NCBI GenBank assembly: GCA_963576735.1
Contig: OY755196.1
Location: forward strand, 7,297,912-7,361,911
Source of the DNA: Bedellia somnulentella
Lineage: Eukaryota > Arthropoda > Insecta > Lepidoptera > Bedelliidae
DNA: 64,000 nt
Direction of reading: 5' to 3'
Shown here: one piece after another, positions 55,297 to 64,000 of the stretch
How positions within the stretch are numbered: position 1 is the first letter of the stretch
Layout of the letters: the number at the start of each line of letters is the position of its first letter
Notes under the pieces: model-generated
Told to the model about the DNA's origin: nothing
Database searches by the model: none
The model's input: the letters and a program-made list of their open reading frames with translations, nothing else
Program-made: the position numbers and the translations under genes

Positions 55297-55433
55297 GCCC
55301 GATTTCTGCATTGAGTATTCCAGCTGAGAACAACTTAAATATCGTTTGTGTCGCATTGAAATCTTAACAACAGAATGAGACAAAACGATACTTAAGTTGT
55401 TCTCAGCTTGAATACTCAATTCAGAAATCGGGC
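55297..55433. mobile_element. MITE, 137 bp, ~55-bp TIRs
   Basis: GCCCGATTTCTGxATTGAG and its inverse bound a nearly palindromic element with an AGCTGAGAACAACTTAA core. A diverged end recurs at the window edge (63949-64000). Confidence 0.78.
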
Positions 55434-55508
55434 GTTAGTTTCCTTTGTATATATTAAGTGTTGTGAGGGTTGAAGTCGTAATATACGTATACTTTACTTT
55501 TACAGTTT

Positions 55509-55640
55509 TGCCGTGTAGTGCCGGTTTAGAATGTCACTACCCCTTTCTACCCGCGAGTGTCGCAAGAGGCGGTTTGTCGGCGATGCGGTGGGACACACAT
55601 CACTAACAACTTTTACAATTTAGTTTTGGGGATTTTTAAA
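55509..55640 (+). mobile_element. S1 5' half
   Basis: GCCGTGTAGTGCCGG to ACACATCACTAACAAC. Confidence 0.72.
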
Positions 55641-55854
55641 TGATTGTTGGATTTAACAAAAGTTTCTTATTTCTAATGCATAAGTTCCAGCCACCCCTAT
55701 AGGATTTGAGTCGCAACTATCCATATTGATCACGTAAATGTTGACCTCAGCGTGAATATAACCCGCGACCTTCGGACCCAGAAACTTTACACGGACACAG
55801 TAAAAAACATGCTTGTATGTATGTCTATCAACTTTTGTTATACAAAACGAATAT

Positions 55855-55925
55855 TAACTTCCTAATGTGGCTGAGGAGTTTCTAGCTTTAAAGCTCTGGC
55901 TACCCCTTTTTGGGATTTATTGCAT
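55855..55925 (+). mobile_element. S1 3' fragment
   Basis: CTAATGTGGCTGAGGAG to CCCTTTTTGGGATTTATTG, joined directly to an S2 tail. Confidence 0.68.
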
Positions 55926-56195
55926 AACATAAACATAAACGTTCACGCCGAATATCCCCGAAAGGATTGGCAGAAGTACTAATACTTCTGAACATCACGC
56001 GATTTTGTCACCTGGTGTTCAGAGTACCCACGTTTTGCATAGACAGTGTACTCACGTGATAGGGGGCAGGCCTATCGCCGTTTTGTACGAATACACTGTC
56101 ACATGACTAAGTACAACTCAGCCATGTGGATCGCTTCCTCACTATGTTTTTCCTCACCGTTAACAACCGTGATAAATTAACCACACATATGTATG
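55926..56195 (-). mobile_element. S2 SINE lacking its tRNA-like head
   Basis: Tail CATAAACATAAACG, GTTCACGCC, body to AAATTAACCACACATATG. Confidence 0.8.
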
Positions 56196-56528
56196 TATGT
56201 GTATAATACAAAAGCTCTACGTATTTATGTAACAAAACTACGAAATGTAAGTGTAATCTTATGTTAAAACTCTTCGTTTAGTTTCAAAGGACCAAAGTCT
56301 GTTAAATGTGTGCGCTTGTTTTGCTTTGAATATGAGAAAGGTATGAGAAACTTGGTGAATAAATGACGGTTTCTTTGTTAGCGACGTTTCGTTTAGTGTA
56401 GGGATGCCATTACTCGTGAACTACGTTTTATAAATGCATGCACAGAAATATGTGTTTGGCGAGTGAGAGTCAATGTAATAGTGTAATAGTTTTTATACTA
56501 AAACATTATACTATAACATAATTAGTTT

Positions 56529-56904
56529 TTGACAGCGACATGATAGTCCAGTGGGTAGAACACCCGCCCGAAAACAGAAGGGCGTGAGTTCCAATCCTGG
56601 GACGGGCCTACACCAATTTGTCTTTTCTAAAGTCATATGTGTGGTTAATTTATCATGGTTGTTAACGGTGAGGGAAAACATAGTGAGGAAACCCACATGG
56701 CTGAGTTGTACTTAGTCATGTGACAGTGTATTCATACAAAACGGCGATAGGCCTGCCCCCTATCACGTGAGTACACTGTCTAAGCAAAACGTGGGTACCT
56801 TCTCTGGAAACTAGATGGCGCTTGCCATGTGAGTTCAGAAGTATTGGTACCTCTGCCAACCCCTTCGGGGATAAACGGCGTGAACGTTTATGTTATATTA
56901 TGTT
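56529..56904 (+). mobile_element. Full-length young S2 SINE with an 11-bp TSD
   Basis: tRNA-like head (ATAGTCCAGTGGGTAGAAC; GTGAGTTCCAATCCTGG), complete body, CCCCTTCGGGG hairpin, CGGCGTGAACG end and a TTATG/TATTATG tail. ATAATTAGTTT flanks it at 56518-56528 and 56905-56915. Confidence 0.9.
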
Positions 56905-56959
56905 ATAATTAGTTTCTACTTGGTTGTAATGTGATGTGATGTTCAAAAACTTGGAAATC

Positions 56960-57735
56960 GTTAACTCAAACTTAAACGGTCAACCGTATATCTTCAAAGA
57001 GGTTGGCTGAGGTACTAATAGTGCTGAACATCACGTGACATTGTCACCTGGTTTACAGAGTAGCCACGTTTTGGTTGGGCAGTGTGCGAGGGGCATGCCA
57101 ATAGAAGTTAGATACTCTTTTCTCATTTCATTGACACTGGCAAGCTATACACCATCTTATAGGCTGATTTTTTGTTGAAATATTTGAATATAGAACACAC
57201 TTCTTTTATTTATTTTTTATTTCAATGAGCATAATTTTTCCGAGAATCGGGCGGGAATTCACTTGCAACAATGGAGCTCAGTCGACGTGATTTTCGCGCT
57301 ATGATTTATTATGACTTTAAAAAAGGTTTACAGCCTCAAGAATGTTTTGAACCTTTGGCTTCTTTTGGTGAGTTTGCTTGTTCCCGAGCATCAGTATTCA
57401 ATTGGTTTGCTGAATTTAAAAGAGGACGGGGATGTCTCGAAGATGAAGCGAAGACAGGACGGCCGCCAGCCGCGGTCACGCAAGAAAACGTTCGTGAAGT
57501 CGAAAAAATAATCGCGGAAACCGACGAATTACATATGTAGAGCTAGAACGAGAACTAGGAATTGGATCAGCAGCAATACTCACGATGTTTTCCCTCACCG
57601 TTAACAACCACGATAAATAAACCACACAGTTTTTCACACCACAAAGACAAATTGGTGTATTCCGGACCTGGGATTAAAACCTTCATCGTCTGCACGATAA
57701 GCGGTGTTCCCACTAAGCTATTACGGTATCAAGTT
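56960..57735 (-). mobile_element. S2 SINE split by a mariner fragment
   Basis: 3' half at 56960-57085 and head at 57575-57735. The SINE also lost ~110 bp between two CTCACG motifs, apparently before the mariner landed in GTACTCACG. Confidence 0.72.
57086..57576 (+). pseudogene. mariner 5' fragment with transposase N-terminus
   Basis: CGAGGGGCATGCC at the left end is a plausible mariner terminal repeat. From 57271 it encodes ~88 residues of the DNA-binding half (MELSRRDFRAMIYYDFKKG, SVFNWFAEFKRGR, KTGRPPAAVT), then a one-base shift near 57528 into ELERELGIGSAA, and stops at 57576. The catalytic DDD domain and right end are missing. It is a different mariner lineage from the 35-kb copy. Confidence 0.78.
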
Positions 57736-58094
57736 TACATAACTGGCCAAATAAATTAAATTAAGCTTGCTTTAAACTAAAATGTCCTACTTTGTCTTTG
57801 AGTCCTGACTTTCAAAAAGCTAAATGGTAACCCTGCTGTACTTTAACACGAAATTCTAATTTTCACTGCAACCAGAGTAAGGGGAAGTTTCGTTTGATAA
57901 TGACTCTCTTTGTAATGAAAGCCACATGTTATAAAACCGATGGAAGTGTAATGAACATCATTAAAATACGCTTTGCAGCAATTAGTTTTATGCATGCTTA
58001 TGCTAGGGAAAATAATTTTGTAAAGAAATTGCTATGAAAGGAACGACGAAGAGAAAAATTGTACCTACCCCTTGGTATCTTATATATTTTTAGT
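57736..58094. other. No gene recognised
   Basis: Mixed AT-rich sequence. Confidence 0.4.
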
Positions 58095-58290
58095 GCCGTG
58101 TAGTGTCGGTTTAGAATGTCACTACCCTTTTTTTACCTACGGGTATTATAACCCATCACCAACGATACTTTATTTCTACTATCTTGTCCCCTATCAACTT
58201 CCAAATGTGGCTGAGGAGTTTCTATCTCTGAAGCTCTGCCTACCCCTTCCTAGAATTTATGGCCGTGAGTATATGCATGTATGTATTTTG
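58095..58290 (+). mobile_element. S1 element with internal deletion
   Basis: GCCGTGTAGTGTCGG head. The GTCGTAAG to GAGA part is missing, then ACCCATCACC to GGCCGTGAGTATATG. Confidence 0.78.
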
Positions 58291-58395
58291 TTAACCAAAA
58301 TGACCGAAACACCTTAGTGTAAGTCATAACACCTCTATCAAAACTCACGGCAAATTATAATTTGTCGAAGATTCGAAGCCGACAATACATAGTTA

Positions 58396-58522
58396 CTGAT
58401 GGGTCTCCACTCCAGCCGCATCGCCCAAAAATCCCTTAAAAGCCCCTATACCGTTAGTCGCCTCTTACGTTCACCCATCGGTAGAAACGGGGTAGTGCTA
58501 TTCTAAGCCGACACTACACGGC
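58396..58522 (-). mobile_element. S1 5' half
   Basis: GATGGGTCTCCACTCC to GACACTACACGGC. Confidence 0.75.
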
Positions 58523-58561
58523 AAAGCCTTTAAATACATGCGTTAATTTTCAATACGAAAA

Positions 58562-58655
58562 TCAACTTTCAATTGTGGCACAGGAGTTTCTAGTTCTGAT
58601 GCTCTGACTACCCTTTATGAGATTTATGGTCGTGAGTATATGTATGTATAAATGT
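58562..58655 (+). mobile_element. S1 3' fragment
   Basis: ATCAACTTTCAATTGTGG to GGTCGTGAGTATATG. Confidence 0.68.
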
Positions 58656-59277
58656 ATGATAAACAAACTCTCAACGGTTATTGGTGCTAGCAATTCCGCT
58701 GGATGGGAAATAAATAAAAAGCAGTTTAACATCAATAGTTACTTTTCCAATGAGTAAAAAGCCCTCAAGCCATGAAAGGACACTCAATAAATCATTGATG
58801 TCAACAGGTTGTAGTTTCAGTCCAGAAGATAATATTTAAACAAGAAGATCGATTTATAGTCATTTGTCATGTCACAAAAAGTTGTTTTTTTTCTTATTTC
58901 TTCTGATATCGCGTAGTGTTGTTTAATACTATTTTAATAAGACTAACGGCCGGTTTCACATCTGAGAATTCAACGATAAAAGCATCTCAAACAGTAATTA
59001 AGTACCAACTTACCAAAATTACGTTCCTGATTTGATGAAATATTGTAACTTAATCAAGTTTTGATTAAATGATCAAAATTTTGCGCATCAGTCAAAAAAC
59101 TGACCTAAATGTCGAAATTTGCGTTTCTGAACTCGTTTGACAATACTCAAACAGTCATCATCGCAGATTTGAGTGAGTGACAGTTAAGTTGTCGAAATCG
59201 GCTTCTTAAACGGTGCTCCAATTTGTAATTGTGAAATATTAGACGATAAACACATTGTTTTCGACAATATTCTGAAG

Positions 59278-59585
59278 ATGTCTACGGATACATCGTTATC
59301 TTCACAAGAGGAACCACAGCAGATACCTTAGAGGCAAATACGCCGTCGCCGAGGAGTTCCTAGGATCCGGCCAAATTTCTTTGAAACGCTCAGTGAAAAC
59401 CAATTTAAAGAACGTTTTAGGTTCAGTAAAGAATCGGTGCGCAGCATCTTTAGGAAAGTGCAACGAAGGATCCCACCAGCAAGAACGCAACGGAGTGATT
59501 GTCTATCAATCACCATTGCTCCAACTGTTAATAACACTGCGGTTCTATGCAACTTTATGTTCTTCCCAAAATATAAATAACTCTT
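59278..59585 (+). pseudogene. HARBI1-like transposase N-terminus
   Basis: ATG at 59278 opens a frame with an early TAG at 59329-59331, followed by RPNFFETLSENQFKERFRF and SKESVRSI, the N-terminal segment of Harbinger nucleases. Near 59508 the sense frame shifts to SPLLQLLITLRFYAT, a hallmark of the same proteins. The DDE nuclease domain is absent. The intact protein would cut DNA at element ends with a Myb-like partner (family knowledge). Confidence 0.82.
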
Positions 59586-59771
59586 AACTTAGTCTTTACT
59601 TAACCATTGATTAAATACCTTCAAGATCTAATTGTTTAATAATTACATTCTTTATATATATCTTTTTTTCGCTTTAATCATAAAAATCCTTACAACTAAA
59701 ATTCACGCTGTTTGTGGCGAAATTGCTGAAAAAATATTCGGCAGATAGCGCCAATAACAAAAAAAAATGTG

Positions 59772-60000
59772 CTTTGACTATAAACACTATAGACAGATTC
59801 AGAAATAATAACTTAACTAATGGAGTCTCTTTTGTCACAATAACAATATACAAATGAATAAAATCAACAAAACGGGTTACGCGATAGAGATGACAATAAA
59901 GATTTGTGTCTCTTTTTAACATATAAGAACTTAAATAAGGGCTTCTCTTTTTAAAAATGGATGACCTAACATCGCTCTGTCTATAGTGTTTATAGTCAAA
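59772..60000. mobile_element. MITE nested in the Harbinger element
   Basis: CTTTGACTATAAACACTATA and its inverse lie at the two ends, ~229 bp apart. No gene. Confidence 0.75.
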
Positions 60001-60402
60001 GGTTTGGTGTATGTACGTTCCGTTGCTCAGTTTTATTGTTTGTTTATTTCTATTTTTTATTTAATTAAATGGTCTCAAAACCTCATAATAAATGTAACTG
60101 CTAATGAAATATTATTGAATCAAGTTTGTAGATACAATTTGCTAATTAATATAAAATATAATTAATGAAATATAACTTCATCGGTATTACCGGTTTTTGT
60201 AGGTTAATTGAAATGTTCATAGATTTTGATTAGAATCTTAACTAAATGCTTTGTTGATCACATTATAGCAGCGAGCAGTGTTTTTTCTGTGAAACACCTT
60301 AAACTTAAGTACTTACTTAGAGTTTGATAAAAACTCAACTGATTAGAGCTAGAATGCTCAGATGTGAAACCGGCTGTAAGACTGAACTATACTATACTTG
60401 TA

Positions 60403-60745
60403 ACCGTGATAGCTCAGTAAGTAGAACACCACTTATCATGCAGACGACGAGGGTTCCAATCCCGAGTTGGGCCATACCAATTTGATTTTTCTAAAGTCAT
60501 ATGTGTGGTTGAATTTATCATGGATGTTAACGGTGAGGTGAGAAAATATCGTGAGGAAACCAACATTGCTAAGTTGTGCTCAAATTCATACATTCGTACA
60601 AAACGGAGATATGGCTGCCCCTATCACGTACATAAGTACACTGTCCAAGCGAAACGTGACAAGGTCAGGTGATAAGCAGAAGTATTGGACCTCTACCAAC
60701 CCCTTCGGAGATATACGGCGTGACGTTTGAGTTGAGTTAGACTGC
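60403..60745 (+). mobile_element. S2 SINE with (GAGTT)n tail
   Basis: tRNA-like head (GTGATAGCTCAGTAAGTAG; AGGGTTCCAATCCC), body, CCCCTTCGGAG hairpin, ACGGCGTGACGTTTGAG. Confidence 0.85.
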
Positions 60746-60828
60746 GTTCATGCACTGATTGCAGTCCTTTTTCTTTACCCTTACCTTAACGTCTTCTCTC
60801 ACAGATAGCGCTATTCTAAATAGAAAAA

Positions 60829-61077
60829 ACATGCATACATACATATACTCACGGCTATATTTCCCTAGAAGGGGTAGCCAGAGCTAAGGAAATATAAATT
60901 CCTCAGCCACTTTTGGAAGTTGAGTGGGGTAAAGGCGGTAAAATAAAGGTTGTTGGTGATGGGTCTCCAACCGCATCGCCCAAAAATCCCTTAAAAGCCC
61001 CAATACCGTTAGTCGTCTCTTACGTACATCCACCGGAAGAAATGGGGTAGTGCTATTCTAAGCTGACACTACACAGC
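60829..61077 (-). mobile_element. S1 element
   Basis: Complete reverse copy of the TATTGGGGC subfamily. Confidence 0.88.
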
Positions 61078-61149
61078 AATAAATAAATAAAATAAAATAT
61101 GTATCACAAAGATAATATAAACTACCCTATAATAGCACCATACCAATCC

Positions 61150-61303
61150 AAGCGACTAAGGGTATTGGGTTTTTGTCAGTGAATTTTGGGTGATGTTGTG
61201 GGAGACCCATCACCAACCATCCTTCTCCCCCTCCACTTTCTAGATTGCCTGAAAAAAAAACCACTTCTGAAACTCTTGCTACTACGTTTTGTGATTTATA
61301 GCC
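61150..61303 (+). mobile_element. S1 element, 5' head missing
   Basis: GCGACTAAGGGTATTGGG to GATTTATAGCCG. Its tail region is fused to the tail of a reversed R copy. Confidence 0.7.
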
Positions 61304-61462
61304 GTAATACATACATACATACATACATATTCTCACGCCGTTAGTTCCCATTGGGGTAGGCAGAGACTATCGATCGCCACTTTGTACGATCCTGGCAAAC
61401 CTCTCTGGCTTCGTTTACATCCATCAATCTTTTCATACATGCTCTTTTATTCTTCATACTGC
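61303..61462 (-). mobile_element. R-family LINE 3' end
   Basis: (CATA)n, TCTCACGCCGTTAGTTCCC, hairpin, and the reverse of SMKNKRACMKRLMDVNEARE. The short coding end is intact. Confidence 0.78.
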
Positions 61463-62532
61463 GTAATAATAGGTTAGAAATGACATGAATATGTAGCCGC
61501 TTTAACCTAAACCTTTTTATTACAGTATGGTACAGTGCAACTAATGGCAACATTCGCAAACATATTGAAACAATAAAAAGACCTCTTTTCTTAGTTTTTC
61601 TTTCTTAAAAGAATCTTGGTTTCTTTCGCCTTTGTATTTCAAGGAGGCTGCATTTAATTAGTTTAATAAAGATTAATGAATCGGGATTAACCTTAGCTCG
61701 TAGAAAAATCTATGTTTTCTTTGAAAGTAATAAGATTTAAGAATGTAATAAGATTATCCGTATAAAGTTCATTCCTGGAAGCTATTCAACCTTATAATTC
61801 AGGACTATTGCTCTCAATTAAATTTTATAGGAAAGAACACTCTTCATCGAGTGTATGGATGAAATTAATTTAAAATTATATAGTAGTAGCGCTCAATAGT
61901 TACATCTTTTATACTGTAACAGTTAAAGTAACAAACTTTTTCCCTATAAACTTTAAGTATTGTAGTAATTCTTCTATATCATTTCAATTTTTTTAACGCC
62001 ATGAATGGGCTCCGTAAATGCTCAAATGATTTTAAAAATAGTTCACTTATCGATAGCTTATATATTTTCAAGAAATATATCATATATAACAACACTCTTA
62101 ACATCATGAGGGGTGAGCAGTGATAATACAACACTACCCTTGCAAAGCCACTTAAACTAAGTCGGCATTAATGCTTCGCGATGCCAAATCGGAGTCAAGT
62201 GGTGATATTCAGTTGTTTCCCATAGACTTACATGGGAAACTTTTAAGGGTGATTATTCCTCAACGGTAACAGTTTTTGGAAAAAAACTCTTCGTCACGAC
62301 GTGGTACTTGATGCTTATGACCATCATGCAAAGTTTGGTAGAGATCGGTCTAGCCGTGTAGGACGAGTGATTTCACAAGCGAAATACAAAAGTCGGGGGT
62401 AAATGGAGCTTTGCTCCAATAAAATAAATAAAACTATAAAATAAAAAAAAACTTTTAGAAAGAAAACCGTGACGTGCAAACTTGAGCAGGAAATATAAGA
62501 CGCTGCTATTAAATATAATATCGCTTTCATAC
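61463..62532. other. No gene recognised
   Basis: About 1 kb of AT-rich, apparently unique sequence; 62330-62410 (GTCTAGCCGTGTAGGACGAG) may be a repeat edge. Confidence 0.35.
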
Positions 62533-62604
62533 AAGTGAGTGTAATAAAACTAAGCTATGGAGTATCATTTATCACTGCTATTAAAACGAGATACTTATTA
62601 AAAG

Positions 62605-62866
62605 TTCCGTTTTATGTCAGCTTAAAATGTCACTACCCTTTTCTACCCATGGGTATCGTTAGAGACGACTAAGGAATGGGGCTGTTTAGAGTGGTTTTTG
62701 GACGATGCGGTTGGACACCAATCACAAACGATAGTTAATTTCTACTATTTTGTCTTCTATCCCCTTTCAAAAAATGACTGAGGAGTTTCTAGTTCTAAAG
62801 CTCAGGCTATCCATTTAAGGATTTATGGCCGTGAGAATATGTATATATATGTATGTACGTATGTAT
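62605..62866 (+). mobile_element. S1 element flanked by 72-bp direct repeats
   Basis: Full S1 with a (TATG)n-like tail. 62533-62604 and 62867-62938 are the same length, differ at three positions, and abut the S1 head and tail exactly. Confidence 0.87.
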
Positions 62867-63240
62867 AAGTGAGTGTAGTAAAACTAAGTTATGGAGTATA
62901 ATTTATCACTGCTATTAAAACGAGATACTTATTAAAAGCAGTACCGTAGAAGCCTGGAGCCTCTTATTAGAAGTTTCTAGAAGTTTTAATGTGTAAGGTG
63001 GATGATTTATGAGTTTTTAAGCGTATTTGAAGAAAACACTTAATATGGGTGTGTTTAAGTATAATAGTAAAGTAAAAAAATAAAAAGGTTGATTTATCCT
63101 AAAATGATATAATAGTTATTTCAAAAACGGTGACAAATACAGATAAAGTAAAGGTTTACTCAGCTAAAATAGTAAAATAGTTCGAGTTTTGTATTCACTT
63201 AACATTTGATTATAAAATATATCATTTTATCTTTGAATGC

Positions 63241-63834
63241 GTAAATGAAATATGTTATTTCTTCCCGTGGTTGCTCTGTAGTATTTATTACTAAGAAACT
63301 TAAAGTTCATTAGGCTTCTCAATAGATTGTTTAGGGATGAAAATTAAACGTTCACGTCATATATGCCCAAAGGGGTTGGCAGAGGTACTAAAACTTCTTA
63401 ACTTACATACATACATATACTCACGGCTATAAATCCCTAGAAGGGGTAGCCAGGTCTAAGGAATTAGAAATTACTCAGCCACTTTTGGAAATGTGAGTAG
63501 GGAAAAGATGGTGAAAATAGAGGTTGTTGGTGATGGGTCTCCAACTGCATCGCCCATAAATCCCTTTAAATCCCCAGTACCGTAAGTCACATCTTACGTG
63601 CACCCACCAAAAGAAATGGGGTAGTGCTTTTCTAAACCGACACTTTACAGCAAATATGATAATACGTATATGAACTATTTTATTTCTTCCCGCGGCCGTT
63701 CTGTAGTATTTATAACTAATAAACTTAAAGTTTATTAGGCTTCTCAATTGATGGTACAGGAATGTAGCTCAAACTGAAACATTCACGCCGTGTATCCCCA
63801 AAGGAGTTGGTACAGGTAGTAATACTTCTGAACA
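63241..63834. repeat. ~165-bp direct repeats around an S1 copy
   Basis: 63241-63403 and about 63661-63834 are diverged direct copies; each holds unique flank plus the 3' end of one S2 SINE. The S1 at 63404-63655 lies exactly between them. Confidence 0.8.
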
Positions 63835-63922
63835 TCACGTGAAATTGTCAACTGGTGTTCAGAGTACCTACGTTTTGCTTGGACAGTGTACTCACTTGAT
63901 AGGGGACAGGCCTATTGGCTAT
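63345..63922 (-). mobile_element. S2 SINE split and partly duplicated by S1
   Basis: S2 3' end at 63345-63403 stops at the S1 tail. The same 3' end recurs at 63768 and continues into the S2 body to 63922. Confidence 0.75.
63404..63655 (-). mobile_element. S1 element
   Basis: Complete reverse copy: CATACATATACTCACGGC to CGACACTTTACAGC. Confidence 0.86.
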
Positions 63923-63948
63923 CACTATAGAGATGTAGCTAGAGATTA

Positions 63949-64000
63949 TGTCCGAATTCTGAATTGAGTTTTTAAGCTGTCAACGATTTAAGTGTCGTTT
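63949..64000. mobile_element. MITE end cut by the window edge
   Basis: CCGAATTCTGAATTGAG...GATTTAAGTGTCG resembles the end of the 55297-55433 MITE. Confidence 0.5.

Larger units (their letters stand above)
58947..60376 (+). mobile_element. PIF/Harbinger element, internally deleted
   Basis: Ends CGGCCGGTTTCACATCTGAG and, inverted, CAGCCGGTTTCACATCTGAG. TAA on both sides (58944-58946 and 60377-60379). It contains a HARBI1-type nuclease remnant and a nested MITE. Confidence 0.87.

Overview
The window looks like nuclear DNA from a butterfly or moth (Lepidoptera) with a large, transposon-rich genome. It is AT-rich, has no prokaryotic gene layout, and is packed with retroposons, miniature DNA transposons, mariner, piggyBac, Harbinger and Helitron remnants. 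I cannot name the species. All family names below are mine and apply only within this window. S1 is a ~240-bp SINE-like element ending in CGTGAGTATATG plus a (TATG)n tail. S2 is a ~370-bp tRNA-derived SINE ending in CGTGAACGTTT. S3 is a tRNA-like core between inverted repeats. S4 and S5 are two other tRNA-headed SINEs. R is the 3' end of a non-LTR retrotransposon reverse transcriptase. K is a second LINE 3' end.

The only host coding sequence I recognise is at the left edge, on the minus strand (1277-1869): the last exon (TM5 to C-terminus) of a GPCR resembling the insect sex peptide / myoinhibitory peptide receptor. In this sequence it carries a 31-base homopolymer insertion and an in-frame TAA. 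The ~62 kb upstream of it (higher coordinates) contains no other recognisable host exon, so it is either a very long intron or intergenic DNA.

Layout. 0-10 kb: GPCR exon, then S1, S2, S4 and R copies, a Harbinger-like MITE (4625-5018) and a fold-back element (6023-6535). 10-25 kb: a piggyBac-like element with TTAA ends (10519-11864), many S1/S2/R copies, tRNA-like S3 elements, a palindromic pair of Helitron-like 3' ends with a helicase C-terminus (22369-23140), and a ~180-bp-period minisatellite. 25-36 kb: a CR1/Jockey-group reverse transcriptase (26300-27935, minus), S1/R clusters, a second fold-back (32247-32844) and a nearly complete mariner (35003-36309). 36-52 kb: degraded S1 copies, a TRIM-like miniature LTR element with 159-bp LTRs (39448-40022), a S5 SINE, and a 735-bp TIR element (49944-50678) whose empty site lies in the same window. 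52-64 kb: more S1/S2, a truncated mariner, a PIF/Harbinger remnant with a nested MITE (58947-60376), and S1 insertions flanked by very long direct repeats.

How the parts relate. R, S1 and S2 end alike: a short C-run/G-run hairpin, A/T spacer, CGTGA, then a microsatellite tail. The likeliest reading is one retrotransposition machinery, encoded by the R-type LINE, copying two SINEs, with S1 the most successful (about 55 recognisable copies or fragments in 64 kb). Several S1 insertions have direct repeats of 10, ~28, 72 and ~165 bp, and perhaps several hundred bp, abutting the element ends. These are unusually long target-site duplications and are the most novel signal here. Coordinates of degraded repeats are approximate and were read by eye.
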